Shown piece after piece: positions 21,549 to 34,334 of a stretch of 64,000 bases of DNA. The DNA is taken from NCBI GenBank assembly GCA_030374805.1, contig JARGSG010000013.1, positions 1,054,001 to 1,118,000 on the forward strand, written 5' to 3'. The DNA is from Gracilaria gracilis. Its lineage: Eukaryota > Rhodophyta > Florideophyceae > Gracilariales > Gracilariaceae. Made by a program: the position numbers and the translations under genes. The notes under the pieces are model-generated. The model was not told the DNA's origin and ran no database searches. It saw only the letters and a program-made list of their open reading frames with translations. Position 1 is the first letter of the stretch. Every line of letters starts with the position of its first letter.

Positions 21549-24500
21549 TTACCCATCATTCGGCATTTCCTCTCTCTTGCGGTTCCAGTAGCTCCACTGG
21601 AAGTGGGGTGGTATGGCTAAAGGCGGCTCGGCGGTGTCACCATCGGCGCCCCAGCCATACCAACGTACGGTGTGCTTCAGACCATCTGGGGTACGGCGGT
21701 GACCTACAAGGCGTTCCACTGGGAGCTCATCAGAGACCTGAGACGGTGTCTCGTCACCATTTTGGTTTAGCTGAGCATTGGTACAACTAGGGGTAGATAT
21801 TTCCTCTGAAGGAGCCAATGTAATCCCCGCGGGTGGTATGTAGTCTGGGTCATCACCCTGTGCGTCATCATTAACCTCGATGGGTATCTCGTCCACTCTG
21901 GGCCGAGTTCTGAGGGCAACCGCTTGGGGGTCTCGCGCGGATTCTCCGCGTTACTTCCTGGTTTGAACCGTTTGGGGCGCAACAGTGATCCGGTCAATAG
22001 AGATCATATTCTATACACCATCTTGGTTCACCGTCACCATGTGGTCGGTCGACCGAACTACCTTGAAAGGTCCCGATGATTTCGAAAGAAGCTTAGAATT
22101 GATATTTCTATCAATCGCTTCATCATCGGCTTCATCATCTGGTCGTGGTCTAGCTCTCTTTGGAGGGTGGTCAATGAAGACATATTGACCCGGCGTAGCC
22201 GTTACCACTTGGGTTACCTTTCGGTCGTAGTCCTCCTTGTACCGCTTCTGGGATGCTGTGAGCTTGCTCTCAGCATACTTGAGAGCACGTCTCAACCTCA
22301 AAAGAGTATTCCGTTTGACCTGTGACGTTGTGAGCGACCCGGCGGCTTCTTGTTTTAATAGGTTTCCTTCAACAACAATATTTGGTGGGTGTCTTGACAG
22401 TATCAGGTCGAACGACGTAGTCTGCGTCGCTCGATGAACCTGAAGGTTGTATGCATATGTCAAGAGCTGCACGAGCTCGTCCCAACCAGTTTCGTGTTCT
22501 TCCGTATAATGTCGCAGCCTAGATACCAGTATTCGGTTAAAGCGCTCCATTTGCCCATTCGTTTGCGGATGAAAGGCAGTAGTGAAGTAGTGCTTAATAC
22601 CCAAGAGGTTACAAACAGCTTCAAAGAACTTCAAAGCTAAGTTCGAACCATTGTCGGTAAGTAGATAAAGCGGTGCACCATACAGATAGATCCAATTGTT
22701 CAAGAATGGCACCGCGAGGGTCGTAGATTTTGTGTCCTTCAAGAATATCGCTCGCTTGAGCTTCGAGAACCTGCCGGTGACTACGATGATGTACTGATAC
22801 CCCCTTGTGGTTTTCGGTAATGGAACTAGAAGGTCTATTGCGACGAACTCTAGGGGACCGGCTGCAGGGAATAACTGCAGGTATTTCCGGTGTTTACGGA
22901 GACCTCCATGGGTACGTACGCAAGATTCGCATTGACCTACAAAGGTATATATATCATTAGCCATATGGGGCCAGTAGTACCCTTTCCTCAAGGTATAGTA
23001 CATTCTCGTACCTCCAGGGTGTCCTGATAGCCTTGGGTAGTGGGCCAGGTACAGCACCCGAGGGTGTAGCACCTTGGGCACCACCTTCTGAAGGGAACCA
23101 TCAATAGGAGCTCGCCTCACCAGGAAACAATTTCGGTCGACGTCAAAGTTCGAGTCTTTCATACCTACTTGGGCCATGAGAGAGCGGCAATAAACATCGT
23201 TTGCTTGCTTTCTCAGGAATTCCTCGCGGGTAATCGGCATGACGTCTGTTTCCTCGAGGGCGAGTATTTCCCGAGCGATGACATCACTAAACCACGTATT
23301 CTCTTCGGGTAAAGACCAGTAACCTTCTCAGGTACCACCATTAAGGTTGGTAGAGATGGTAAAGCATGGGATATCTTCCTCTACCGGCTCGGTGTTCAAA
23401 CCATCTGTGGTAATGCGAGACATCGCGTCTGCGACATTGTGCTTGATACCTGGACGGTACTGTACGTCATACTCGAACTCTGAAAGTCGTAACCGCCATC
23501 GGGCAAGTCTGCCCGATGCGTCGGCGAGACCGAGTATACACCGTAGGGCGTCATGGTCGGTTCGAAGCGTAAACCGTTCACCATATAGGTAGGGGCGGAG
23601 AATCAACATGCTCCAGACGACAGCTAGACACTCCTTTTCGGTTGTTGTGTAATTCTTTTCTGCATGGTGCAGAGCACGGCTCCAGTACCCTATAGGTAGT
23701 TTGTCGCCGTTTCCTTGCTCCTGCATTAGACAGCAACCAATTTGGGCGTCCGAAGCATCGGTATCCAATTTGTATCGTAAACCAGCTTTGGGTAGTGCCA
23801 ATATGGGATGTGTCAAGAGCGCATGTTTTAGCGCCTCGAACGCATCCATTTCCTCATTGGTAAGACATTCAAACCTTGTAGGTTGACCCTTCAGCAGCTT
23901 ACTGTTGAGGGAAGCCGCTATCTTGGCAAATCCCTTGATAAACCGGCGGTACACATTGCACAAACCTATAAAGGATCGGATTTCCGCCTGGGACGTGGGT
24001 GGCTTCGCCTCCTGCACGGCCCGGATATTCCGCGGCGTCACTTCTAACGTCCCAGGGCTGATGATATGACCAAGGTATTCTACCTCTTTGGTGAAGAATT
24101 CGCACTTGCGGAGCTTCAACGTTACTCCAGATTCCCTCAAAAGGTTCAAAACTTCCCTAACATGGTGGAAATGTTCCTCTACCGTTCTGGAATATATGAT
24201 TACATCGTCGATGTATACCAGAGCGGTTCTCCACTTCACCTTCGAAAGGATTATATCTAACGCCCTCTGAAAGGTAGCCGGGGCATTTCGCAACCCAAAG
24301 GGCATACGCGTAAAACGGAATAACCCAGCGTGGCAAGTAAACGTAGTTTTGTCCTTGTCTTCTTCCCTGATAGGTACCTGCCAATAGCCACATTTGGCAT
24401 CGAGCGTAGTAAAGATCTTGGCGTTGCCCAAAAAATCTATCCACTCGTCCATTCTAGGTATTGGGTACGAATCCCTGATGGTCATACTATTCAGTTTTCT

Positions 24501-24899
24501 GTAGTCGACACAAAACCGCATACGGGTATCATTCTTTTTTTTAAACAGAACCACAGGGCTGGCCCAGTCCGCATTTGCTGGTTCTATGAAACGTTCACAG
24601 AGCATTCTCTCGACCTCATTGAGCTCATCCTCACGGGCTTTTGGACCTGCTCGGTAAGGCTGCTGGTAAATGGGTTTCCAGCCAGGCACCATATCAATAC
24701 GGTGTTCTGTAGCCTCAATTTGGCCTAAGCGGCCCGACCATATGGGTTCAAATTCTTCCAAGAGACTGAGGATCCGATCTCGGACAGCCAAATTCTCCGC
24801 ACCGATCTGGACTTCCGCTCTCCATTTCCGCACTGCGTCCAGTTCCATAGTCTTTTCCTGATCTCCAACCTTAAAGGTATTGGCGATATTCTGTTCCAT
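21549..24899 (-). pseudogene. Outer element pol: RT, RNase H, integrase, chromodomain
   Basis: One frame of 3.35 kb with only three nonsense codons: TGA at 23328, TAG at 22011 and TAA near 21950. RT (LPYRAGP-type start, FCVDYRKLNSMTIRDSYPIP, YIDD at 24204-24215) and RNase H (LDTDASDAQIGCCLM, TEKECLAVVW, RTDHDALRCIL) fill 24899-23331. Integrase follows (HHCC head with LAHYPRLSGHPGG and CESC, AIDLLVPLP, LTDNGSNLALKFF, NGQMERFNR). Its usual VTDRFSK box reads VTGRFSK. The GPF box is near 22050, and the chromodomain is at 21731-21585 (ERLVGHRR, VRWYGWGADGDTAEP). It acts in reverse transcription and chromatin-directed insertion; dead as it stands. Confidence 0.92.
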
Positions 24900-24959
24900 T
24901 TCGGTGTTTGTCGATAACGGGGGCGCATATGCAGGGTATGGCGCATCTGTTCCTCTCTC

Positions 24960-25837
24960 TTACTTAAAAGTGGCGACCTCTCCCAAACTATTAGGTGAGA
25001 CCGTGAAAACCCCTTGTGGTGCCGGCGCTGCGATTCCAATAGTGGTATTCTTGGGTAACTTAACAATGTGATTGCTAAAGCTACTCAAGTACAACTTGAA
25101 GGATTGATTAGGGATGTTGTCCATAATCCCGTTTACCATCAAGGCGAGATGTCTTTCTGCCAACGTAGGATGGTTCTTTAGCATTTCCGATCCTGGAATT
25201 GCGCATGAGACATTCACTACCATCTGGGTCATAGACGGTATCGAAACCAATTTGGTAAGTCGTATATTTTTTGAGACCGTTTCGGTGGGTATATTGGCCC
25301 TCGTCTTCTGACGCCAACCATTTTTGGTCTGCGTATTACTCAGTATGGCAATACGACGATCTTGACGGAGAGCGACCGTTCAAGACCTTGACAAAATTTC
25401 CTTGACATGTCTGTCAATAAAGTTGGTCCCGAGGATACAGTCTGTCGCCAGACGATCGCCCACAAAGAAATTGAGCTTCACCTTCAAGGTTCCAAGTTGT
25501 ACCACAGTGGTCAACATTCCTCTAAGGTGCAGTGAGCGCTCGTTAGCGTCCACCAGTGGGTTGATAGTCGGGGCAGGCCGAATGTTCCGCAAGACCCCTC
25601 GGGTATCACGCGAGCGTTTAGCACATTCGGACCGGCGCCGGTATCGAGTACACACGCAACGGGAACCTGTAGGTAATTGAGAAAACTTAGTGAAGCATTA
25701 ACTTTATAGTTATTGTACTTCATCAGACACACCACATTGGGTACATCTGATTCTTCTTTTTCCACCATTAGGGTTTCCCGTTCCGGTATCGACGGGCCTT
25801 CCAATTCACGGTTAGGGGTGGCCCCTACGCTAACCAT
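24960..25837 (-). pseudogene. Outer element protease and linker
   Basis: Retropepsin with an intact catalytic loop, VLDTGAGPN (DTG at 25637-25645), a frameshift near 25580-25600, and then the second motif CILGTNFIDRH (about 25420). The linker SIPSMTQMVVNVS and HLALMVNGIMD (25250-24960) aligns with the linker of the nested element. It cleaves Gag-Pol. Frameshifts near 25600 and 25380-25250 break it. Confidence 0.8.
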
Positions 25838-27992
25838 TCGGTGTTTTCCTGCTCCTCCTGAGCGGGACTGTCCTTCTCCAAGATTGGTGTTTCTTCGACG
25901 AGATGAACCTGAGATGGTGATGGTTGAGCTTGTACCCTCTTTCCAGATCCATATAGGTTACGGTGATTTTGCTGCCTGGCACTGATCAGATGTTCGCGCA
26001 CCCCTGGGGGTATTTTGTCACATCTGTTCGCCAGATGGTCTGGCGATAAACAGAGCCAGCAGACCAATCCACCTGTCTGTGGATCACGCATTGCCGTAGA
26101 GGTAGGTCGGGTAACCGGATTGGTCGGTGCCGTAGCATACGAAGATACTTGCGAACCACCCGTTGAGCTTTGTTGAGTGCTCGCCGCACTTGGTGGCGAC
26201 ACTACCGAAGCTGGTGGTACTGTCGACGACCAATTACCAATGGAGGTGGCTCGTGACTGAGCCTGCGGCGCAGTCACGAGATGAACCGCCATCCCTGTTG
26301 GTACGCGAATGAGCGAATCACCCTCTGAGGTAGTGCTTCTTCTAGCTCTAATACTGACCGTTTCGGTTTATACTTTGAGGTATGGGACGCCGACGGCTTC
26401 TTTCCGTGACGAAGAGTGTCGCTTAGTTCCTGGGCATAACGGGCAAGCCCATTATAATCCACCTAACGGTTGTTCGCCAGGTAATTGTGTACCTGCGAAC
26501 GGATCGCTTTGTCGACATTGTCGGCGAAAAGCGACTTCAACCTACTAGTGGCAAAGAAGTTACCGCATCGGGTGGCCAGATTCCAAAGGCCCAACGAGAA
26601 TCTCACTTCGGTTTGGCTAGAGCGTTGGCGATATGCCTGGACCTGAGCGTAACCTTCCTGGATAACCTCATCGGTCGCGTAAGTTTCCAGCATGAAATTA
26701 ACCACTTCTGGGTACGTCTCTAACATCTCTGTCCCCTCTTCAACCGCCAGGGTATTTCCACGGAGCCTGCCTTGCAGCAAGTGATAAGCTTGACCTTTAA
26801 GGTAAAACTGAAATAACCACATGGCATCACCTTCGGAAAAACCATTTTGGTCACATGCAATCTTGAACTTCTGTAGAAACTCAATTAACGCAATGGGATC
26901 ATCACCTGTGAAGGTAGTATCACCGATCTGGAAGCTGAGCTTCTTATGGTGCTTGGTGATCTTCTGCGCAACCTCTTGGGTGTAAGCAGAGGATCGGTTT
27001 CTCAACCGATATGAACTATAATCAACCGCTTTGGTGAACAGATCGTTCAGCGGCTGACGCACCTCTAGGGTTGTATCGGTGTCCGAATCCGAGTAGGACG
27101 ACTCGCACCGTTTCTTCTTACCTTTACGGTTTCTCTTTGATGACTTCTTCGCCAACCTGTTAGGTTTCTCCTTGCGTCTACCTTTACGGTCATCATCCGG
27201 CGATGAACCAGTATCGGTATCGGAGCTCGAGGAATCTGGGTCAGAGTCGTAGCCGCGACTCTTTCCCTTCTTTCTCCTTCTTTCTTTACCCTTGCGGTTT
27301 CTTCTTCGTCGCCCTTCCTCTGGGTCAGACGAATCGACCTCAGGTCCACCAGTCTTGCTGTCCTTTCGAGCGTTACCTCCAATGGGTGGCAAGTACACGT
27401 CTCGAGGGCCCATCTCTATATGACCCTCTTGATTTTGCCTTAAACCTTGTAGGTACGCACTATCGGTTTGAATTGGCTTGATTGGTGCTGAAGAACCGGC
27501 AGGGATCCCTTGTGGTAGGCGAGTCACCATATTCATCGCAGGGGTTTTGGCTTCCGCCATTCCTTCAGAAACCCAAAGATCTTGAACCACTCGGTAGATA
27601 TGCTCCAGGGCACCCGTTCAGAGGTATGCTTCAACCAATTTAGGTATGCGTTGAGAGAGCTCGTTCACGGCTCGATCAACCACCAAACGGATAACGGCGT
27701 CCATGTCCATTGAGGTCATAGCTTCATTAACCGTAGCGGTAAAAAGAGCTTTCGCTCGATCTTCCAATTGGGGTCAAAGGTCCTCAACTGTTGTCGGCAA
27801 TTCCTTAGTAGGTTCAGGAGCCAACGGTGGCTGAGTGCCCGTATCCTTTGAGGTTCCGGCCCGAGGTTGCCGAAGCAGCTCCTCGGGATTAGGCAGAATA
27901 AGTTTAGCGGCCGAAGCCGCAGCAAAACCTTTGTGGCTAGGTGGCGTGCTAGAGCCACGAGTAATTCTTTTAGGTCTTTCCATATTCACCAA
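25825..27992 (-). pseudogene. Outer element gag with CCHC zinc knuckle
   Basis: Starts at the ATG at 27992 (or 27983, MERPKRITRG). The frame is broken by TGA near 27775 and 27616, by a TAG at 26463, and then by a frameshift near 26285. The longest part (27590-26463) has a Lys/Arg/Ser/Asp-rich stretch and the gag core (FQIGDTTFTGDDPIALIEFL, LETYATDEVIQEG). The zinc knuckle CWLCLSPDHLANRC (CX2CX4HX4C) is at 26020-26061. Gag packages the element RNA. The two TGAs are what C-to-T changes in CGA would give. Confidence 0.85.
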
Positions 27993-28129
27993 TAGTGGTA
28001 TCCAATTGCTTCGCGAGTATTCCTACGAAACCCAATATGTGTGTGAACTTCCAGAATCCTTTCCAATTCTTCTGTTCACCAGTAAAGGTACGACAAAAAC
28101 CAAGAAACTTCTAGTTCGGGAGAACAAAA

Positions 28130-28369
28130 TGTCGTACAAATACCGATAAGGTGTGGGGTCCGCCTGGTAGAGGGAGCGCGCGAGGGCTCAACCTAAAGGG
28201 AAAAAACACACAACCAATATGGTAATAGGGCACCTGAAACCCGCAGTGGCAAACGGCGGGGCAACTAGTCTAGACCGTGTAGGTGTACGGTAGTGGACGT
28301 CGACGCGCAGTAAAACCTGAATATTAATAAAGTAGCAAGTGACCAAAATGGTATAGTTACTGCCCTAGT
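28130..28369 (-). repeat. 5' LTR of the outer element, first part
   Basis: Matches 17059-17298 and stops at CTAGT, where the nested element inserted. It continues at 39826. On -, the sequence just inside it (TGTTCTCCCGAAC) could be the primer-binding site, but it lacks the usual TGG. Confidence 0.92.
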
Positions 28370-29164
28370 TGAAGTGAAACGCCCTCCTTGAGGGATTCCC
28401 ATGACTCAGTTATTTCCGACATGTCGGCTGGGATAATTATGACTACATACGATGGCCAAGTTGGTGGATGGGACACGTGGGACATGGCAGAGTCCAGGAG
28501 GTTGGCACAGCATGGCTGGTAATTCTGCACCCTTTATGGCTGTATTCTAGATTATTATGGTATTTGACGTACAGTACGGGAGGCGAGCTACACTACTTAG
28601 TGCGCCGGCAACTCTGCCGTCGCACCCAGTAAACCTCCCCCAACCAGGGTTTTGGCTCTAGACTGCTTCGCCTTCGGCGGTACTCAACTCCTCCTTGGAG
28701 GGATATCCCGTAGCCTACGGACTGTCTATCCTCCCTGCAGCCCCTAACGAACCCACTATTGGTAGTATTTACCAATCGCTGTCACGTTCGCCCTTGTATA
28801 AGGTTTCCACCGGCTTTGCCGTATCCTTAACCACATCTTGTGGACTCCCCTTTTCCTTTTCTTTCCTTTCCCTTTTTCCCCTTGCTTTTGGGTGGTTACT
28901 CCGCAACTCGCAGCCTGTGCTGACACCGCGTCACACTCGCCACACTGTGGACACTTCGCCTCCTTGGTGGATAACACACACACGCCGCTCACGCGGAATA
29001 CCTTCTTGTCTCACCTTCCTACGCTCGTCGTGAACGGTGACCTCGGCCTTACACCCCGACTTAGTCGTGTCATCCCTGGAAGGGTTCTGCTTGCTGTGCT
29101 ACCTCGTGTGAGGAAGATCCGGAACGTATTCGTGGTTCTTTCCCCATTAGGGCATTGCACTACA
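28370..29164 (+). repeat. 5' LTR of the nested element
   Basis: 795 bp, TG...CA ends. A long pyrimidine-rich stretch (28840-28890) creates small open frames such as the one at 28838-29215, which are not genes. It should carry the promoter; I could not place a TATA box with confidence. Confidence 0.95.
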
Positions 29165-29167
29165 AAC

Positions 29168-29180
29168 TGGCCTCCCGACC
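29168..29180 (+). promoter_or_regulatory. Putative primer-binding site
   Basis: TGGCCTCCCGACC starts three bases after the 5' LTR end and has the expected TGG that pairs with a tRNA CCA end. The tRNA cannot be named from this. Confidence 0.55.
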
Positions 29181-29274
29181 TAGAAGATTGTTGGTGTGTT
29201 GCTTTTCCTCTTTGAGGTGACTTATCTACCTTTCTGGAAGATTCCGTGTTTCTCCCGTTGAACGCTTCTTACCG

Positions 29275-31443
29275 ATGTCTCGGAAGCCATCTTGTGCGGA
29301 GCCGGCAGTTACCCGCAGCCGCTTCCACGATGGTGGGGATGTTCCCGCTGATCGGGTGATTTTCAATATCCCGATTCGGGCTGGTTCAACCCTCGCCGCG
29401 AAGGTTTCCTCTCGGACTTCGAGCCGACACCGGGAACACCGGGACCTTCCGTTGCCTCCGTTGGCCAACTCCAGAGGTGGAGCTGGCCCGGCTCCGGCCG
29501 TTGCTGGTGCACCGCCTGTGCCCCAATCAACTTCCGCTGCCGCGGCAATACAGCCCCGTCAGAAGGTCGCCAACACCTCCCAGGGGACTTCCCTGGAGGA
29601 CCAGGTACGCACCTTGCGTGCCGCCCATAATGCCCTTGTAGGGGAATTTCGAGCCCCCCGTGAGGTGGTCGAGAGTACCTCTGCAGAGGATGTTGCTGAA
29701 GACCTCCGCGTATTGCGGTCTGATGTCAACAAAATGTTGGAGTGTTTGGGTTCGCCCACCGCCTTCATTGAAGGGATTGAGGAGCGATTCAATCGCGTCC
29801 GCGCCCGTCTGGAGACGTTGGAGCAAACCAGAATAATGAATAAAGACTCTCCGGATGATCTGGTTGTTGCCGTGTCACAACGCGACCAGCGCGCTAGAAC
29901 AGGCAAAGGCCGCCGTAGGCGAAATTCCAAACGCTACAACGATCATTCGGATACACCGATCTCGTCGGATTCCAACCAGAGTCACTCGGATGGGTCTACT
30001 TCTTCAGACTCCGAGTCGGAGGATGGTCGCCGCGGGCGTTCTTCCCGCTCAAAGCGGTCTTCTGCCTCCGAGGGTGCGATCCGCTCCCGTACGAAGGGTA
30101 GAAGACACTCCGGACTCCGGGAATTGAAACCTACGAATAGGATGTATCGCAAGTTACTTTCGTACCGATACTATCGGTTGGAAGACTCCTCTCTGGAGCG
30201 TACACCTCGTGGAACGGGAAGAGTGAAGGATTGCATCAAGCGAATGCAGCTCTCACTCCGAAATCAGACTTTTTCTGGAGATGACCCAATCCTGGTGTTA
30301 GATTTTCTTGCCCGCTTTGTCGCGGAAGCCGATATACTCGGGATGAACGAAGGACAAGCCTACGTGACGCTGCCGTACTTTTTACGGGGGATGGCCGAAG
30401 ACCAGTATCACTCTGTAAGAGGTTCCACCAGAGCCTCCGAAGGCGGGGCGACGTGCTGGCCCGAAGACGTCCAATACTTCTTAAGGTCGTACGCGACAAA
30501 TGACGCCATTCAGTCCGCGGTCCTCGCTTTGAAGGATACACGTCAGCGCCACGACGAGGTTGAAACCGATTATTCGGTACGCCTTAACAAGGCTTTCCAC
30601 CGCTGTGGTAATGTCTACCCCGCTGGGGAACGTTGCACAATGTTCATCGATGGGCTAAGCCCAGCCATCAAGTCACTCGTTGCCAGACGTCGGGAGGACA
30701 AGCCGAGGATTACCTACGTCGAGTTGGTCCAAGCCGCACGCGCGGAGGGTGATGAAGTACGTGCTCGGGTTCCTCATTCGAGGTCCAAGTCCTCGAAAGC
30801 GCTGGTGATGAGGACCGCTCCCCGTCGCTCTCGCTGGTAGCGGCTGAACACTCTCAACAGGGATATGAAAACGTGCAGTTAGCGCACGGCGAAGTGCTCT
30901 CCGTACCGACTACGGAACTCCCGTCAACGACGGAGACCACGTTCGATACAGTGCTGGCAGACCCAGCGCTGTACGCGGACAACCGTCGTGTGACGGCGCC
31001 TTCAATCCCATATTCGAATGGAGGTACCCGTTTTCAACGGCCTGGGTGGAGGGACCCACGCCCTGTGGTTCGTTTCACCGGTATTCGGAAGGATAACCTG
31101 CAAGCAGGACTGTTGCGACTGATATGTCACCTGTGCTACACGCACGGTCACACATCGCCACAGTGCCTCCTCTCACTGAGGAAAATGGCTTAAGTAGTGT
31201 CGAACTACGAAGCCCTGACCCCGGAGGAGAAGCGCACAGTGCCCATCGCATCGTACTTGCGCGCGAAGTTGGACCTTTCGCTTGCTCTCCCGCCTGCGCG
31301 GTCCGCTCCGATGAAGTCGGTTGCCCCCGCCCAGCAGGCGTACGTTCCAAACACCACTCACGTGGAAAACCCTCAGCGAGGAACCCAATCCCTCGTTGTG
31401 GAAGAGCCTGAGCAGCCGCCGCAGGCGGAAGCCCAGGAAAACT
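29275..31443 (+). pseudogene. Nested element gag with CCHC zinc knuckle
   Basis: The first frame, 29275-30840 (521 residues), is intact. It has a Gly/Ala/Pro-rich head, a coiled-coil-like middle (SDVNKMLECLGS, RFNRVRARLETLEQ), an Arg/Ser/Asp-rich region (about residues 205-275), and the gag core (QTFSGDDPILVLDFL, RSYATNDAIQS). It ends SRSRW, but the true reading shifts near 30790 into SPSLSLVAAEHSQQGYENVQ and continues to the zinc knuckle CHLCYTHGHTSPQC at 31125-31166. A TAA follows at 31191-31193, and the frame then runs on to 31443. Gag binds and packages element RNA. The downstream protease frame starts around 31445 in a third frame. Confidence 0.88.
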
Positions 31444-31444
31444 A

Positions 31445-33487
31445 ATGAAGGTAGTCTCCCCTCAGGGAGAGGCGCCCTCAGAGTCGAGGTTGAGGACGCC
31501 CGAGGCTTCGTTGCTTCGCTCCCCGCTGAAGATCCTGTCAGGGAGTGACACCGCTGACGCGGATTCAGAACACTTGGGTGTTCTGCGTCGACCATGGACA
31601 CGGGTAAAGAATAACCGGATCCCGGATAGAATCATGGTCATGGCCAAGCGAAACTATAAAGTTTACGCTGATCTTGGCCTCAACCCCTAGTTTCTGGTAA
31701 GATTTCTAACTGTCTTGGACAGAGGTGCTGGCCCGAACTTCGTCGTGGAGTCCGTATTGCCCCCACTGGTGCGGTCTCGTATCCGCTTCGAAGCGGTCCC
31801 GAACGTCGCTGACGCTAAGAACAACCCGTTATCAACGGTGGGAACCGTCGACTTGGTCGTCCGGTTGAGCACCTCTATGGTGAAGCTCGACTTTGTCGTT
31901 TGCCGTTCGTTGGCTGCGCCAGTTATACTGGGATGCGATTACTGCGACAGGTTTGTCGAAGCAATCCGGCCCCGCCTCAGGCGTGTGGAACTCGACGACG
32001 GATCATCGGTACCGATTGTCCGTCGCCCGCTTAAGCGCGCTTCACAGAAGCAAGTTCCGCCGCCTGCTGCGCAGGAACCATCGCCTGCCACGCGGGAGTC
32101 CACGAAGCTCCGCGTTGCCACGTCGGTTTCTATACCGCCGGAGTCGCAGGTTATGGTGAAGGTCAACTTCCGTCAAGACGGCGTTCGGGTCGTACAGCCC
32201 CTGTTCTCGTTGTACGAGAAGTGTCAACTCGCCGTTGCAAACGGAATTGTGCAGGTGCACCCGGATACTCCGTTTCGAATCTTGGTTGCCAACCTTGGCA
32301 CCAAGCCCCAGTATCTGGTAAAGAACCAAGTGATTGGATCAGTCACCCCGCACCCGCTCGCAATGCTCCCGACGCGGATGACTGCTGCCGATGTTCTCGG
32401 ATTGGTTACCTCCAAGGAGGGAGACAGTTCAGAGAACCCCGACGCTTCGTCTAAGGAGGGGGAGGACACCGCCGTTTCAACGGAGAAGTCGCCGAATGAT
32501 TCGGATTCGCAACCTGTTTCCGACATAGGACAGCGTGGTCCCCCAAACTACGACCGGCTTGACCCGGTGAAGGCTCTCGAAGAGCTGGACGTCGGTAATG
32601 TACCGGATTCGCACCGCGATCGACTCCGTAAAATGCTACGGGAATTTACCACTATGTAGGATGGCTTCCTTGGAAAGATTTCTGCGACGGAACACCGTAT
32701 CGACTTGTTGCCGAACGCGCGTCCGGTTGCGCCACCCGCGTACAGAGCAGGACCGAAAGCTCGGGAGGAGGAGCAGTTCCAAGTAGACAAGATGCTCCGC
32801 GCCGGGGTGATTGAACCCGCTCAGTCACCTTGGGCTTCTCCAGTTGTACTGGCATTGAAGGCCGACGGCACGTGGCGATTTTGTATCGACTACCGCCGGC
32901 TCAACGCCGTAACTGTACGGGACAGCTACCCCATACCGCGTATGGACGAGTGCATTGACTCGCTTGGCGATGCGACCGTGTTCACGGCGTTGGATGCCAA
33001 TTGGGGATATTGGCAAGTACCTGTAAGGGAAGAGGACGGCGACAAGACAGCGTTAGTCTGTTACTCTGGGTCCTACTGCTTCAAGCGGATGCCGTTTGGT
33101 TTAACCAACGCCCCCGCTACGTTTCAACGAGCGGTCGATATCCTGCTCAACAGGTTCAAGTGGTGGTCGTGTTTGGTATATCTGGATGACATCATCGTTT
33201 TCTCAGATAACCTCGACGACCACCTCACCCACATGCGGGAAGTCCTAACCGTGTTACGGGATGCTGGTATTACCCTCAAGCTGAGGAAATGTGAGTTCTT
33301 CACAGATACGATCAAGTATTTGGGACACGTGGCCCGTCCTGGACGGCTGTCGATCGAGGAAGCTCGCGTCAAATCCTTCGTTGAGGCAAAGCAACCCCTT
33401 ACTCAGACGGAACTCCGGTCCTCTCTGGGGCTAGTCAACGTCTATCGACGGTCCATTCCGAACTTTTCGGATATCGCGGCTGCTTAA
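31445..33487 (+). pseudogene. Nested element protease, linker and reverse transcriptase
   Basis: One frame with TAG codons at 31688-31690 and 32657-32659. The retropepsin loop reads LDRGAGPN (from 31715), where the outer element has LDTGAGPN; the catalytic DTG is therefore DRG, expected to be inactive. The second motif is VILGCDYCDRF. The linker (LPTRMTAADVLGLV) leads to RT: GTWRFCIDYRRLNAVTVRD, ALDANWGYWQVPV, FGLTNAPATFQRAVD, YLDD at 33179-33190, LRKCEFFTDTIKYLGH. A 1-nt deletion just before 33481 ends the frame at a TAA. Confidence 0.92.
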
Positions 33488-34328
33488 CGCGCTACTGCGT
33501 AAAGGACAGCCACCGAAGCTGGAACCCTTAACGCCCGCGCAAGCGGATGCGTTCACATTTTTAAAGGAGGCTGTCACGTCAGCACAGATCCTATCGTTAC
33601 CCAAATTGGGATTGCCGTACTCCGTGGACACGGACTCGAGCGACTACCAAGTCGGTTGCGATCTTTTCCAAACCACCCCAGAGGGGGAACGGAAGCCAAT
33701 TGGTTATTGGTCGCGTTCGCTGAACGTTCACGAACGGAACTACTCTGTATCAGAGAAAGAGTGTCTCGCCGTTGTGTGGGCACTTTCCACTCTCCGCCCC
33801 TATCTTATGGGTGTTCACTTTACCGTACAAACGGATCATTTTTCATTGAGGTGGTTGACGAATATCTCCGATCCATCGGGCCGCCTCATGCGGTGGAGAC
33901 TCCTCTTAGCGGAATACGACTTCACAGTCATATATAAGAAGGGAGCGTTGAACACTCAGGCTGATGCGCTTTCGCGTCTTCCCACGAGTGGGGAAGCCCT
34001 CGCAACCGAAGATGATGAAATCCCGTGCTTCGTCATAGACGGAATAGAACCGGAAGATCCAGATTGGCCGGAAGATCCGGATATGAATGCTGACTTTGAC
34101 GAACTCCTCGCCTCTGGCGAGGGTGCCACTGAGAAACCCCCACCGCGGAATTTTGTTCCCATTACTCCAGAAGAACTTGTAAGAGAGCAGTTCGGAGACC
34201 CCTTTTGTGTAGGGATACGCGCCCGTCTTAACGGTGGTGCAGTACTCCCTTTCAAGGTGAACGACCGAGGATACCTCATAAGGACAGTTGAGGCAAACCC
34301 ACAAGTCGTGGTTCTGCATTCCCTGTAG
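33488..34328 (+). pseudogene. Nested element RNase H
   Basis: After the frameshift the reading resumes with LNALLRKGQPPKL. The RNase H domain (33606-33960) shows DTDSSDYQVGCDLFQ, SEKECLAVVWALS, TVQTDHFSLRWL and NTQADALSRLP. It degrades RNA in the RNA-DNA hybrid. The frame closes at TAG 34326-34328, where element A has CAG, and then continues into integrase in the same frame. Confidence 0.9.
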
Positions 34329-34334
34329 TCGCGG

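Noticed and set aside
28838-29215. Frames inside the nested element's LTRs (also 39494-39916 and 28756-28992)
   Set aside because: They lie in LTR sequence, repeat in both LTRs, and come from a pyrimidine run. No family motif.
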